This document shows positions 35,059 through 44,845 of a stretch of DNA of 64,000 nt, one piece after another. The first letter of the stretch is position 1. Every line of letters begins with the position of its first letter. The position numbers and the translations under genes are program-made. The stretch lies in assembly GCF_002531825.1 (NCBI RefSeq), contig NZ_NWSX01000002.1:186001-250000 (forward strand). Direction: 5' to 3'. The stretch is from Rhizobium sp. J15 (GTDB lineage Bacteria; Pseudomonadota; Alphaproteobacteria; Rhizobiales; Rhizobiaceae). The notes beneath the pieces are model-generated. The model had not been told where the DNA came from and ran no database searches. It saw nothing but the letters and a program-made list of their open reading frames with translations.

Positions 35059-35805
35059 TCAGCTGATATAGCCGAGCCGGATTGCCTTGGCGATCGCCTG
35101 GATGCGGTTGACGGAATCGAGCTTGATGGTCGCCGAGCCGAGATAGGCGTTCACGGTGTGCACGGAAAGGCCGAGCTTGTCGGCAATCTCTTCACTGATG
35201 CGGCCGTCGCCGGCAAGCTGCAGGCAGGCGATCTCGCGTTCGCTGAGGGCCTCGGCGGCACCGGTGCGGCGTTCGTCGAGCGAGAGCAAATCCATCATGA
35301 TATGGCAGCAGCGGCCGTGCAGCTCGACGATCGTATCGCTCGAGGGGTCGATTTCATCGCCGGTGAACAGGATGAAGCCGTTGCCGACGGCGCCGAGCCG
35401 CACCGGAAAAGCGATGCCGGAAAAAGGCAGGATACCGTCCTTCAGCCGCGTCATGAACGGCGAGAAGTCCGCCGGGCCGGGTGCCGCACGATCATAACCG
35501 CCGGCCCATGAGAGCGGCAGCAGCGATTTGTCGATATGATCGAGAAGGACATCGCCATAGGCATCGGTGAAGGCCTTGCCGAAACCGGCGTTCGAAGAGC
35601 CCCAGTTCTCGAGCTCGCAGACCAGGCGCTGCTTTGCCGGCAGGCCCGAACCGCTGACGCGATAGATCGCAAAGCCCTGGGCTTCGGCGAGCTTCTGCAT
35701 CGCGATCAGCCGCGGGAAAAGGTCGGACCGGCTGGAAATCCTGTTCACCCGCACCATGCGCAGCTGCTCAGCGCCGCTCATCGTCCTGCCTGATGGATGG
35801 GCCAT
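35059..35805 (-). CDS. visR: LuxR-type motility master regulator VisR
   Basis: VisR works with VisN, probably as a heterodimer, at the top of the rhizobial flagellar hierarchy and activates rem. The 248-residue protein has an N-terminal ligand-binding-like domain (PAS/GAF type; about 20-165) and a C-terminal LuxR helix-turn-helix (LSEREIACLQLAGDGRISEE, then IADKLGLSVHTVNAYLGSAT). It lies 8 bases downstream of visN. Confidence 0.94.
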   Translation of the reverse strand: MAHPSGRTMSGAEQLRMVRVNRISSRSDLFPRLIAMQKLAEAQGFAIYRVSGSGLPAKQRLVCELENWGSSNAGFGKAFTDAYGDVLLDHIDKSLLPLSWAGGYDRAAPGPADFSPFMTRLKDGILPFSGIAFPVRLGAVGNGFILFTGDEIDPSSDTIVELHGRCCHIMMDLLSLDERRTGAAEALSEREIACLQLAGDGRISEEIADKLGLSVHTVNAYLGSATIKLDSVNRIQAIAKAIRLGYIS

Positions 35806-35813
35806 GGATCCCC

Positions 35814-36560
35814 CTATACGAGATTATTCCGGACAGCGAAGGCAATGGCCTCGGACCGGGTCTTGGTCGCCGTCTTGCGCATCACGCTGGTGATGTAGTT
35901 GTTGATGGTATTGCGGGAGATTCCGAGGATCATCGCGATCTCGTCGCTGGTCTTGCCCTCGGCGATCCAGAACAGGCATTCCAGCTCGCGGTCCGTCAGT
36001 TCGAAATCGCGATCGACGCGTGCGCCGCCGCAGCGAAGGAAGCTCGCGACATAACCTGCGAGCAGACCCACGTCCCGCAGGCGCTCCGGCGAAAGGATGA
36101 AGCCTTCGCCGAACAGGAACATCAAAGCCAGCCGCGACCGGCCGACATTGAAGGTCAGCGAACAATATTGGCGGCTGGCGCCCTCCGGTACATCGGCGCT
36201 ATCGGGCAGGAGAGCGAAATTCGGCTGGAAGACCTGCATGCATTTTTCCAACTCGGTCGAGCGGGCATAGCCGCCGACCAGATCGTCGGCGATATCCTTG
36301 ACCAGATCGAACGGCCAGTCGGACGAAACGATGAAATCGAGGCCGCTTTCCTGGATGAGATCGCAGCGCGCCAGGAGATAGTGCGAAGCGCCGACATACT
36401 CCGTCAGAGCGCGCAGACCGGACTGCAACCTTCCAGTGTCGGCGACACCGTGCAGGCGCCGGATCAGCTCGTCGCGCGGCAAGAGTGCCGGCGCCATCAC
36501 GCTCGCGAAATTCGCCATTTGCCTCTCGCCTTTGCTCGCCTGAAATACGGTCATATCCAT
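35814..36560 (-). CDS. visN: LuxR-type motility master regulator VisN
   Basis: Partner of VisR. The C-terminal LuxR HTH reads LTDRELECLFWIAEGKTSDE, then IAMILGISRNTINNYITSVM. The N-terminal ~165 residues resemble an autoinducer/GAF-like sensing domain. The start is uncertain: the ATG at the complement of 36558-36560 has AGGA eight bases upstream and is preferred; TTG at 36566, ATG at 36554 and ATG at 36518 are alternatives. Upstream lies a 386-base non-coding region before the fliF stop. Confidence 0.93.
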   Translation of the reverse strand: MDMTVFQASKGERQMANFASVMAPALLPRDELIRRLHGVADTGRLQSGLRALTEYVGASHYLLARCDLIQESGLDFIVSSDWPFDLVKDIADDLVGGYARSTELEKCMQVFQPNFALLPDSADVPEGASRQYCSLTFNVGRSRLALMFLFGEGFILSPERLRDVGLLAGYVASFLRCGGARVDRDFELTDRELECLFWIAEGKTSDEIAMILGISRNTINNYITSVMRKTATKTRSEAIAFAVRNNLV

Positions 36561-36946
36561 TGGCAATTTCCTGCGGCTGAGGAACGATCAAACTCGGTGC
36601 GACAGCAATTTTTCTGTAAAGGATTCAATTCAAGCCCCGCGCGAATCCCATTTCGAATCACCTAAGGGTAAGTCAGCCGATGTAAATCACCATCTCCGAC
36701 TTCTGGGGATTTACTTTCGCTGTCGCCCATGCACTGATTCGAGCACCAATTGCGCCCCTCAGAATATAGGGAAGGCTAAGATGATTCTGGCTGTACCGCA
36801 ACTTGATTCGCGTTTTACGCGAGTGATCCTCAACAATTTTATCTAAATTTTCCCGGCCGGCGTTCAAGAGACCCAGATCTATTTCCGATCTGGATGGAAC
36901 CAGCCTCTTACCCACATGAAAAAAGGCCGGTTGCCCGGCCCTTTTT
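36561..36946. promoter_or_regulatory. visN upstream region
   Basis: 386 bases between the visN start and the fliF stop. It contains an inverted repeat GTAAATC (36682-36688) / GATTTAC (36708-36714) about 120-155 bases upstream of visN, a possible operator, and the fliF terminator at its far end. No coding region was supported. Confidence 0.4.
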
Positions 36947-36948
36947 TT
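36919..36948 (-). terminator. Terminator of fliF
   Basis: On the minus strand GGGCCGG-GCAA-CCGGCC is followed by TTTTTT (complement of 36919-36926). The hairpin directly abuts the fliF stop codon (36947-36949). Confidence 0.88.
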
Positions 36949-38638
36949 ATGCTGCGTCGTCGATCGCCCATTTCCTGAGGATTTTCGCAGCGCGTTCCTC
37001 GTTGATCTCGACCATGCGGGACAGTTTGCGTTCCGGACCTTCCTTGACGCGGCGATTGAAGTTGCCGTCGTCGTCGCCGAGGCTGAGCAGGTCTTCCGTG
37101 CTGTCGAAGCCGAAGTCGGATCCGAAGCCATCCATGAGAGCCCCGCCGGACGCTCCGGCCGCCGGCGCGAAGTCCGGCAGCTCCAGGCCGGCCGCTTCCG
37201 GCGTGGCGTCGCCGAGCATTGCACCCGAGCCGCTGCCGTTGACGCTGCGCACCAGAGGCCGCAGGCCCATCCAGACCACCACGAAGGCGACCGCGACGAA
37301 GGCGAGCGAGTTGATGATGCCGGCAAGATTGCGGCTCAGCATGTCCATGACGCGGACACCACCGGTCGCCTCTTCGAGCAGCTGGTTCTCGAGGAAATCC
37401 ATGGCCGTGACGGTGACGACGTCGCCGCGCTTGGCATCGATACCAGCCGCCGAAGCGACGATCTTCTGCATTTCGGCGAGATAGGCGTCGATCTTGGCCT
37501 GGTCGGCGGGTTCACCGACCATCTTGGCGATGCGGCCCTTGTTGACCACCACGGCGATCGAAAGCTTCTCGACCTTGTAGCTGTTGCGGGTCGTCGCGGT
37601 CGTCTTGCTGTTGATTTCGTAGTTGGTCTGCTCTTCGCGCTTGTCGGACTTGTCCTGCGATTCCGGTCCGCCGGCGCCGCCGGCCTCGGGAGCGGCCTGG
37701 GGGATATTCTGCTCGACGGTCGTGGCGTTGTCGGACTGCCTCTGCTGCGACTGCTGGGCTTCCTTCGTCGAGCGGACCGAGCGTTCGACCTTGGATTCGG
37801 GGTCGTAGACCGTTTCCTGGATCTGCTGGGCGTCGGTATTGAGATCGGCGGTAACGCTGGAGCGGAAGTTGTCCATGCCGAGGAAGGGCGCCAGCGCCTT
37901 GTCGATGTTGGATTCGACTTCCTGCTGAACGTTCTGGACGATGTTGAGCGAGCGGTTCAGCGAGCTGTTGCTCGTCTCGTCGCCGGATGCGAGCAGCTGG
38001 CCGGCGGAATCGAGGATCGTCACGTCATCGACGTCAAGCCCCGGCACGGCCGAGGCGACGAGGTGGCGGATCGAGGTGGCGGCGCTGCGCCCGGCGGCAG
38101 CGCTCGCACGAATCATGACGGAAGCGGTTGGTTTCTGCTCTGCCTTCCGGAAGTTGCCGACTTCGGGCATGACGATGTGGACGCGCGCGGCAGTGATGCC
38201 CGAGATCGACTGGATGGTGCGTGCGATTTCACCTTCCAGCGCGCGAACCCGCGTCACTTCCTGCATGAAGGAGGTCAGGCCGAGCGAGCCGACATTGTCG
38301 AAGAGTTCGTAACCGGCATTGGCGCTGTTCGGCAGGCCGCGTTCGGCAAGCAGCAAGCGGGCCTTGCCCGTCATCCCCGCGGGAACGGTGATGCTGGAAC
38401 CGTCCGTGCCCACCTGGAAATCGATGTTGGCTTCGGCGAGCGCCATGCTGATCTGATTGAGATCGGGCGAATCCAGACCGACATAGAGCGTTTCCTGTGC
38501 CGGTTTGTTGACGAAAAGGGCAGCCGCAAGGACGATTGCGATGGAAACGGCGCCGACGCCTCCGAGAATCATCAGGCGTGTACGGCCTAGGGCGCCAAAG
38601 TTCTTAAAAATCTGAACTAATTGATTTAACAGATTCAT
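36947..38638 (-). CDS. fliF: Flagellar MS-ring protein FliF
   Basis: FliF forms the MS ring and part of the C-ring attachment. The start is the ATG at the complement of 38636-38638 (MNLLNQLVQIFKNFGALGRT), giving 563 residues. It has two transmembrane segments (about 20-42 and 425-450; FVAVAFVVVWMGLRPLV), the ring-building domain (LVASAVPGLDVDDVTILDSA), and a C-terminal FliG-binding tail ending AAKILRKWAIDDAA. It follows the che operon on the same strand with a 135-base gap, so it probably has its own promoter. Confidence 0.97.
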   Translation of the reverse strand: MNLLNQLVQIFKNFGALGRTRLMILGGVGAVSIAIVLAAALFVNKPAQETLYVGLDSPDLNQISMALAEANIDFQVGTDGSSITVPAGMTGKARLLLAERGLPNSANAGYELFDNVGSLGLTSFMQEVTRVRALEGEIARTIQSISGITAARVHIVMPEVGNFRKAEQKPTASVMIRASAAAGRSAATSIRHLVASAVPGLDVDDVTILDSAGQLLASGDETSNSSLNRSLNIVQNVQQEVESNIDKALAPFLGMDNFRSSVTADLNTDAQQIQETVYDPESKVERSVRSTKEAQQSQQRQSDNATTVEQNIPQAAPEAGGAGGPESQDKSDKREEQTNYEINSKTTATTRNSYKVEKLSIAVVVNKGRIAKMVGEPADQAKIDAYLAEMQKIVASAAGIDAKRGDVVTVTAMDFLENQLLEEATGGVRVMDMLSRNLAGIINSLAFVAVAFVVVWMGLRPLVRSVNGSGSGAMLGDATPEAAGLELPDFAPAAGASGGALMDGFGSDFGFDSTEDLLSLGDDDGNFNRRVKEGPERKLSRMVEINEERAAKILRKWAIDDAA

Positions 38639-38773
38639 TCTGTTCTCGCACGATCCGTCAAAAGACAAAGCAGGCTTATTGCCTCATCTGACGAATAATC
38701 GGCGAAACTTGCGCGAGCGTTTCGTAAAGGGCGCGCGGAGCGAAAACGGACCGGCGGGCTGGTAGAGCCTTTC

Positions 38774-39163
38774 CTAGAAGAAATCGAAGTCGCCGGCCGC
38801 CTTGCTCAGCGGCTGGGAATGACCGTGGCGCATGGCGCCGCCCAGCGCCTTCTGCATCTCCGCCAGCTTGACGAGGCTGAGCGCGGTCGCGACGTCGACC
38901 GTCCAGCCGTGCGGGATTTCGCCGGTGATGGTGTCGATGAATTCGGCAAGGCCGCGCGATTTCTGCACGGCGAGATCGATACCCTGCATGACCTTCATAG
39001 AATCCGGCGAATTCAGGATTTCGGCGCCGCCGAGATCGAGAAGCTGCGGCTCGATGCGCTCGATGAGGTAGGCGACATCGTGCAGTTCGGAAACGATGCG
39101 CATCAGGATGTCGCTCAGCGCTTCGACTGGCGCGGGAGGTTCGATCACCGGGGTAAAGGTCAT
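38774..39163 (-). CDS. cheT: Chemotaxis protein CheT (CheZ-like motif)
   Basis: CheT is the last gene of the rhizobial che operon (formerly orf10), reported in Sinorhizobium to act in signal termination and to affect CheR. The 129-residue protein is short and helical and ends AAGDFDFF. It contains a CheZ-style DxxxQ motif, D63-LAV-Q67, in a helix (MKVMQGIDLAVQKSRGLAEF). No other domain is visible. It lies 16 bases after the cheD stop. Confidence 0.88.
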   Translation of the reverse strand: MTFTPVIEPPAPVEALSDILMRIVSELHDVAYLIERIEPQLLDLGGAEILNSPDSMKVMQGIDLAVQKSRGLAEFIDTITGEIPHGWTVDVATALSLVKLAEMQKALGGAMRHGHSQPLSKAAGDFDFF

Positions 39164-39179
39164 ATGAAAATCCTCGCCA

Positions 39180-39734
39180 TCAAAAAAATTCGATACTGGT
39201 TTCGGCGGGCTTCTGCGGAGCGGCGGGACGCTGCTCGAGAGCGACGGTTCTCTGGGTTTCGGCGCCGGTCAGGGGGTATTGCCGGGCACGGCCGGAGACC
39301 GGCCAATATTCAAGCTTGCGTCCATGGTCTCCGCCGGTGGAGGAGCCGACCACCGGAATGCCTTCATCCCTCAGGAACTGCATGGCGAAGGCCGCGTTCT
39401 GCTCACCGACATTGGAAAATGTCGAGATCGTCTTCGCGCCGCCGAAGATCTTCGCCTCCAGCCGGTCGCGCCTGGCGCCCTGCTTCAGAAGACCGTTGAT
39501 CAGCAGTTCCATCAGATGCACGCCGTAGCGCGTGGCATCGCCGCCTGATGTCGGCGAGGTCGCCGAACCGGGCAGCAGGAAGTGGTTCATGCCGCCGACG
39601 CCGGCGACAGGATCTCGGAGACACGCAGCCACGCACGAGCCGAGAATGGTCGAGAGCACCGCATTCGGGTCGCTCAAAACCTTATACTCGCCCTGAATGA
39701 TGTGCACGCGGCGGGCTGCCCCCTCATTGATCAT
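39180..39734 (-). CDS. cheD: Chemoreceptor glutamine deamidase CheD
   Basis: CheD deamidates chemoreceptor glutamines. The 184-residue protein has the catalytic Cys in [12 protein letters not shown] and the His in [10 protein letters not shown], with the Thr-containing [20 protein letters not shown] loop. It overlaps cheY2 by 4 bases (ATGA at 39731-39734). Length and motifs are complete. Confidence 0.96.
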   Translation of the reverse strand: MINEGAARRVHIIQGEYKVLSDPNAVLSTILGSCVAACLRDPVAGVGGMNHFLLPGSATSPTSGGDATRYGVHLMELLINGLLKQGARRDRLEAKIFGGAKTISTFSNVGEQNAAFAMQFLRDEGIPVVGSSTGGDHGRKLEYWPVSGRARQYPLTGAETQRTVALEQRPAAPQKPAETSIEFF

Positions 39735-40120
39735 TTCAAGGCTCCAAACACGGCTTCGATGGCCGCTTTCATCTTTTCGATCGTGAACGGCTTCGCCAGC
39801 ACGTTGTTGGCGCCGAGCTGGGCCGCCTTCTGCACCAGCGCGCGGTCGCCCTGGGCGGTGAGGATGATGAAGGCCGCCTTCTTGGTGTTCGGGTTGGTGC
39901 GCACGGCTTGGAGGAAGCCGATGCCATCCATCTTCGGCATGTTGAAGTCCGAGATCACCAGGTGGTGCGGTTGCTCGGCCATGATCTTCATGCCCTGCTC
40001 GCCGTCGCCTGCGGACGTGATCTGCTTGAACCCGAGCTGGGTCAGCGCATCGCTGAGCAGCAACCGGCTCGTTACCTGATCATCGACGATCAGAACTTTG
40101 ATTTTCTCCGCGATCGACAT
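39731..40120 (-). CDS. cheY2: Chemotaxis response regulator CheY2
   Basis: CheY2 is the main motor-binding regulator in rhizobia, slowing rotation when phosphorylated. The 129-residue receiver has acidic pocket D13/D14, phosphoacceptor D58 ([15 protein letters not shown]), and conserved Thr and Lys ([17 protein letters not shown]). It overlaps cheD, and its ATG overlaps the cheB stop by one base (TAATG). Confidence 0.97.
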   Translation of the reverse strand: MSIAEKIKVLIVDDQVTSRLLLSDALTQLGFKQITSAGDGEQGMKIMAEQPHHLVISDFNMPKMDGIGFLQAVRTNPNTKKAAFIILTAQGDRALVQKAAQLGANNVLAKPFTIEKMKAAIEAVFGALK

Positions 40121-41166
40121 TATTCGGTCCCTTCCTTTCGGGCGGCTGTCATTTTCAATATTTCCTCACCGATGGCAGACAGTGGCAGCTGCTGCTCAAC
40201 GGCGCCAAGTTCATGAGCAACCCTTGGCATTCCGTAAACGACACAGGTTTTTTCGTTCTGGCCGAGCGTTCTGGCGCCGGCGTGGCGCATTTTCAACAAT
40301 CCGGCCGCGCCATCGCGGCCCATTCCGGTCAGGATCACGCCGACGGCGTTGCGTCCCGCCAGTTCCGCGACCGAATCGAAGAGCACGTCGACCGATGGGC
40401 GATGACCGTTGACCGGCGGCCGGTCGACGAGGCGGCAGCACGGCGCGGAGGCGCCGGTGACCTGAAGGTGACGTTCGCCGCCGGGCGCCAGGTAGATCTT
40501 GCCGATCTCAAGACGGGCGCCGTCGGTCGCTTCCTGCACCACCGGCGCGCAGAGGCGGTTGAGGCGCTCGGCGAAGCTCTTGGTGAAGGTCGGCGGCATG
40601 TGCTGGGTGATGACGGTCGGCGGGCAGTTGGCCGGAAACTTCTGCAGCACGGCGATCAGCGCCTCGACGCCGCCGGTCGATGAACCGATCGCGACGATCT
40701 TGCGGCCGACGCGGAAATCGGCGACGGCAGGGGGCGGCGTGACGGCGGCAGCCGCCGGCTGAGAGAACTGGCGCTGCGTGCGCGCGGCCGCCTTGACCTT
40801 TTCGGCAAGGTCGCCGAAGGGCCGGGGTTCGCCGGGCGCCGGCTTGCCGACGCAGTCGAAGGCGCCGATCTCCAGCGCCGCAAGCGTGGCCTCGGCGCCG
40901 CGGTGCGTCATTGTGGATACCATGATGACCGGCATCGGGCGCAGCGTCATGATCTTTTCGAGGAAATCGAGGCCGTTCATATTCGGCATCTCGATGTCGA
41001 GCGTCACGACGTCGGGATTCAGCCGCTTGATCGCCTCGCGCGCTTCCAGCGCGTCGCCGGCCTGGCCGATGACGTTGACCTCGGGGTCCGAACTCAGGAC
41101 AGCGGTGATCAGACCGCGCATCGTCGGCGAGTCGTCAACAACGAGAACCCTTGCCGGCGCGCTCAT
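40120..41166 (-). CDS. cheB: Chemoreceptor methylesterase CheB
   Basis: CheB demethylates chemoreceptors under receiver control. From the ATG at the complement of 41164-41166 ([20 protein letters not shown]) it has 348 residues: receiver with D57 ([13 protein letters not shown]), then the esterase with catalytic Ser in [12 protein letters not shown], His in ITQHMPPTF and Asp in [12 protein letters not shown] longer frame extends into cheR and is rejected because the ATG overlaps the cheR stop (ATGA). Confidence 0.97.
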   Translation of the reverse strand: MSAPARVLVVDDSPTMRGLITAVLSSDPEVNVIGQAGDALEAREAIKRLNPDVVTLDIEMPNMNGLDFLEKIMTLRPMPVIMVSTMTHRGAEATLAALEIGAFDCVGKPAPGEPRPFGDLAEKVKAAARTQRQFSQPAAAAVTPPPAVADFRVGRKIVAIGSSTGGVEALIAVLQKFPANCPPTVITQHMPPTFTKSFAERLNRLCAPVVQEATDGARLEIGKIYLAPGGERHLQVTGASAPCCRLVDRPPVNGHRPSVDVLFDSVAELAGRNAVGVILTGMGRDGAAGLLKMRHAGARTLGQNEKTCVVYGMPRVAHELGAVEQQLPLSAIGEEILKMTAARKEGTE

Positions 41167-42071
41167 GCCTTCCTCCCGAGACCCTTGGTCGTGTAGCGAT
41201 AGGTCGTGATGCCGATATTGTCGAAGACGTGTTTCGCCTCGCCCGAGACACGCTCGGAATGGCCGATATAAAGATGGCCGCCTTCCGGCAGCAGGCCGGC
41301 GAAACGCTGCCAGATCTTCATCTGCGTCGGCTCGTCGAAATAGATGACGACGTTGCGGCAGAAGATGACGTCGAACTTGCCCTTGAACGGCCACTGCGCC
41401 ATCAGGTTCAGCTCGTTATAGGTGATCAGCCGCTTTACGCGGTCGTCGACCTGGAATTTCCTGCGGCCCTGCACCTCGACCTCGCTGAACCATTGCTTGC
41501 GCATGGCGGGCGACACGGTTTCGAGCGCGGCCTCGTCATAGGCGCCGGCGCGGGCGATCGCGAGGATCTTCGGGTCGATGTCGGTCGCCAGGATCTTGAA
41601 GTCGTAGTCGGCGACATTCGGCATCAGCGACAGCACCGTCAGCGCGATCGAATAAGGCTCCTGCCCGTCGGAGGAGGCGGCCGACCAGATGCGCACCCTG
41701 CCGCCGGATCGCGCCCGCTGCAGAAGCTCCGGCAGGACATGGTCGCGCAGATGCTCGAAATGATGGTTTTCGCGGAAGAAGCGGGTGAAATTGGTGGTCA
41801 GATGCGACAGCATCTCGCGGCGGGCCGCAGCGCCGGCCGGCGAAGCGACGAGCGCGCAATATTCCCGGAAACCGGACAGGCCGAGATTGCGGATATGTTT
41901 CGACAGGCGCGAATAGACGAGCGAAGCCTTCGTCTCGTTGAGGAAGATTCCGGCATCCGAATAGATCATCGCGGCGATTTCCGTGAGGTCGCGGCGCGTC
42001 AGCGGATATTCTCCGCTCGCCAGGACCTCGTCGGCTCCCTGCCTCTGATCTTTTGCGCCCATTGCATTCAT
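41163..42071 (-). CDS. cheR: Chemoreceptor methyltransferase CheR
   Basis: CheR methylates chemoreceptor glutamates using SAM. The 302-residue protein has an N-terminal helical domain ([18 protein letters not shown]), the catalytic-domain start [20 protein letters not shown], the SAM motif [18 protein letters not shown] and the late motif [20 protein letters not shown]. It overlaps cheW (ATGA) and cheB by 4 bases each. Confidence 0.97.
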   Translation of the reverse strand: MNAMGAKDQRQGADEVLASGEYPLTRRDLTEIAAMIYSDAGIFLNETKASLVYSRLSKHIRNLGLSGFREYCALVASPAGAAARREMLSHLTTNFTRFFRENHHFEHLRDHVLPELLQRARSGGRVRIWSAASSDGQEPYSIALTVLSLMPNVADYDFKILATDIDPKILAIARAGAYDEAALETVSPAMRKQWFSEVEVQGRRKFQVDDRVKRLITYNELNLMAQWPFKGKFDVIFCRNVVIYFDEPTQMKIWQRFAGLLPEGGHLYIGHSERVSGEAKHVFDNIGITTYRYTTKGLGRKA

Positions 42072-42535
42072 GCGGCTTCGCTTTCGGTTTCGGAAAAGAG
42101 GGCTTCGAGTTCGATCAGGCAGATCATGCGCTTATCGATGGCGAGGACGCCGCGGGCGAACTGGCGCTCGAGGTCGGACGAAATCTCGGGCGTCGGCTGG
42201 ATGATCTCGTCGGTCACCGTCAGGATGTCGGAGACGGCGTCGACCAGGAGGCCGACGACCTTGCGCCGGACCTGGGCGACGATAATGACGTGGCGGGCTG
42301 TGGGATCCGCCGGCTTCATGCCGAGACGGGCCGAAAGGTCGATGATCGGCAGGACGGCACCGCGCAGGTTGATGACGCCGAGCATATAGGCCGGCGAGTG
42401 CGGCATCGCGGTTGCCGGGGTCCAGCCCCGGATCTCGCGAACCGACATGATGTTCACGCAAAATTCCTGATCGCCGATGCGGAACGCGATCAGCTCGCGG
42501 TCCCCTTCGCTCAGACTTTTTACGGTGTACGACAT
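42068..42535 (-). CDS. cheW: Chemotaxis coupling protein CheW
   Basis: CheW couples receptors to CheA. The 155-residue protein is a single CheW domain (IAFRIGDQEFCVNIMSVREI, GVINLRGAVLPIIDL). It follows cheA after 4 bases and overlaps cheR by 4 bases. Confidence 0.97.
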   Translation of the reverse strand: MSYTVKSLSEGDRELIAFRIGDQEFCVNIMSVREIRGWTPATAMPHSPAYMLGVINLRGAVLPIIDLSARLGMKPADPTARHVIIVAQVRRKVVGLLVDAVSDILTVTDEIIQPTPEISSDLERQFARGVLAIDKRMICLIELEALFSETESEAA

Positions 42536-42539
42536 CGCC

Positions 42540-44828
42540 TTATCCTACCGCTGCCAACGACATTTCCGCCTTGAGCGACTGGCCGCGCGAAGCGCCGACA
42601 ACCGCGTCGACATCGAGGATGAGAGCCACGCGGCCATCACCGAGGATGGTGGCGGCGGCGATGCCCGGCACGTGGGTGTAGTTCGCTTCCAGGCTCTTGA
42701 TGACCACCTGGCGCTGGCCCTGGATGGCATCGACCATCAGGGCGCGCTGGCCGCCGCCTTCGGATTCCACCAGAAGCGCCACGCCTTCGACCGGATTGGC
42801 CTGGGTCGCGCGGAAGTTCAGGATGCGGCCGACATCGACCAGCGGGCAGAAGGAGTTGCGGATCGAGATCAGCCGGTGGTTCGCACCGAAGGAATGGATC
42901 GCGGAGGCTTCCGGCTGCAGGGTTTCGACGATCGCGGTCAGCGGCACGACCAGCGTCTGGCCGGCGACGGTGACGACCATGCCGTCGAGGACGGCGAGCG
43001 TCAGCGGCAGGCTCATGGTGAAGACCGAACCGTGGCCCGGCTTCGACGTGATGTTGATGCGGCCACCGAGCGCCTGGATCGAGCGCTTGACGACGTCCAT
43101 GCCGACGCCGCGGCCGGAGATGTCGGAGATCTTGTCGGCGGTGGAGAAGCCCGGCAGGAAGATCAGGTTGTCGATTTCCTCGTCCGACAGGTTGGCATCG
43201 GCCGGAATGAGATCGTTGTCGATCGCCTTCTGGCGAACCTTCTCGCGGTTGATGCCGGCGCCGTCGTCGGCAAGCTCGATCAGGATGCGGCCCGAGCGAT
43301 GCTTGGCGGTGAGGCGAACCGTGCCTTCAGTGTTCTTGCCGGCGGCGGCGCGCTTTTCCGGCGTCTCGATGCCGTGGTCGACGGCATTGCGGATCATGTG
43401 GGTCAGCGGCTCGGCCAGCTTGTCGATAACCGTCTTGTCGACTTCGGTGTTTTCACCTTCGGTGATCAGGCGGATCGACTTGCCGGTCATGTCGGCGATT
43501 TCGCGGACGATACGCGACATGCGCTGGAAGACCGGCTTCACCGGCTGCGCGCGGATCGCCATGACCGAATCCTGGATCTCGCGGGTGAGCTGTTGCAGCT
43601 CTTCGAGACCCATGTTGATCGAGGAGGTGCCGGTCGTGTCGTTTTCGATGACGCTCTGCGAGAGCATCGCCTGGTTGATGACCAATTCGCCGACGAGGTT
43701 GATGAGGCGGTCGACGCGGTCGAGATCGACGCGGATCGTCTGGCCGGCACCGGCTGCATTGTTCTGGGCGGCGGCATTTGCGGCAGCGGCCGCGGATGCT
43801 GCCGATTCCTTCTTTTCGACGCGAGCGGCGGCCGCGGCCATCTGCGTGACGTTGGATGCGGTTTCCGCAGCCGCAACGGCCGCGGCCGTCTCGTCGGCCC
43901 GCGCGCCGGGGGAAGTCTCTTCCGTCGCGCTCGTTTCGTCGAGGATCGACAGGTCGAAGGGAACCGGCACCATCGGCAGTTCCTCGTTGGTGCCTGCATC
44001 GCCCGCCGCTTCGTCGACCGGCTTAATCGTCAGGTCGCAATCCCACTCGGCGAATTCGAAGACGGTGCGGATGGCGTCCTCGCCCTTGTCCGTCTTGATC
44101 GTGACGTTCCAGAAGAAATAGGCGCCTTCCGGATCGAGCTCATCGAGGCCCGGCAGCTCGTCCATGTTGCAATAGATGGTCATTTCGCCGAGGCGGGAGA
44201 GGTCGCGCAGCAGCAGCGTGGCGTCGTTGCCCTTGGAGTAGAGCTCGAAGCGCGGCTTGAACGTGACTTCATAAGCCGGCAGGTCGGAATCCGCCTCATC
44301 GCCGCCGAAATCGTCGAAGGAGAAGGGGATCGGCTGGAAGCCGCTGTCGTCGGTCGGCTTGGGAGCGGGTGCCGCAGCAGCCGGCGCGGGTTTTGCGGCG
44401 GCCTTCGGCGCAGGGGCTTCAGCGGCGGCCGAAGGAGACGGCAATTCGCCGTTGGCCAGCGCTTCCAGCTCCTTGACGAGGCCGCGGCTGCGGCTTTCAT
44501 CGACGCTGCCGCCATCGCGTGCAGCATTCGTCAGGTCGGCGAGCACGTCAGCCGACTTCAGCATCACCTTCAGGACGTCCTGGGTCGGCTCAAGCTTGTT
44601 GGAACGAACGCAATCGAGAGTGGTCTCGAAGACATGGGCGAAGGCTACGAGATCGTCAAGGCCGAAGGCGCCGGCGCCACCCTTGATCGAATGCACGGCA
44701 CGGAACACCGCATTGACGGTTTCCGGATCGCGATCGCCATCATTCATTTTCAGAAGACCGGATTCCAGTTCGGCGAGCTGCTCCTCGCACTCCTGGAAAA
44801 AGATCTCTTTGATTTCGTTCATATCCAT
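42540..44828 (-). CDS. cheA: Chemotaxis histidine kinase CheA
   Basis: CheA autophosphorylates and feeds CheY1, CheY2 and CheB. The 762-residue protein has an HPt (P1) domain with phospho-His46 (AVHSIKGGAGAFG), Ala/Pro-rich linkers with a regulator-binding region, the dimerisation helices (DRLINLVGELVINQAMLSQS), the ATPase domain (N box HMIRNAVDHGIETPEKRAA, G box DDGAGINREKV, G2 GRGVGMDVVK) and a C-terminal CheW-like domain. The linker between P1 and P3 is long, as in Sinorhizobium CheA. Confidence 0.97.
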   Translation of the reverse strand: MDMNEIKEIFFQECEEQLAELESGLLKMNDGDRDPETVNAVFRAVHSIKGGAGAFGLDDLVAFAHVFETTLDCVRSNKLEPTQDVLKVMLKSADVLADLTNAARDGGSVDESRSRGLVKELEALANGELPSPSAAAEAPAPKAAAKPAPAAAAPAPKPTDDSGFQPIPFSFDDFGGDEADSDLPAYEVTFKPRFELYSKGNDATLLLRDLSRLGEMTIYCNMDELPGLDELDPEGAYFFWNVTIKTDKGEDAIRTVFEFAEWDCDLTIKPVDEAAGDAGTNEELPMVPVPFDLSILDETSATEETSPGARADETAAAVAAAETASNVTQMAAAAARVEKKESAASAAAAANAAAQNNAAGAGQTIRVDLDRVDRLINLVGELVINQAMLSQSVIENDTTGTSSINMGLEELQQLTREIQDSVMAIRAQPVKPVFQRMSRIVREIADMTGKSIRLITEGENTEVDKTVIDKLAEPLTHMIRNAVDHGIETPEKRAAAGKNTEGTVRLTAKHRSGRILIELADDGAGINREKVRQKAIDNDLIPADANLSDEEIDNLIFLPGFSTADKISDISGRGVGMDVVKRSIQALGGRINITSKPGHGSVFTMSLPLTLAVLDGMVVTVAGQTLVVPLTAIVETLQPEASAIHSFGANHRLISIRNSFCPLVDVGRILNFRATQANPVEGVALLVESEGGGQRALMVDAIQGQRQVVIKSLEANYTHVPGIAAATILGDGRVALILDVDAVVGASRGQSLKAEMSLAAVG

Positions 44829-44845
44829 AGGAGAAAATCCTGGGT

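Noticed and set aside
36673..37326. Minus-strand frame overlapping the fliF end and visN upstream region
   Set aside because: The first part is a shadow of fliF and the rest crosses the fliF terminator; no internal start or domain supports a gene.
41167..41394. N-terminal extension of CheB
   Set aside because: The extension overlaps cheR in another frame and CheB receivers begin at VLVVDD; ATG at 41166 overlaps the cheR stop as ATGA.
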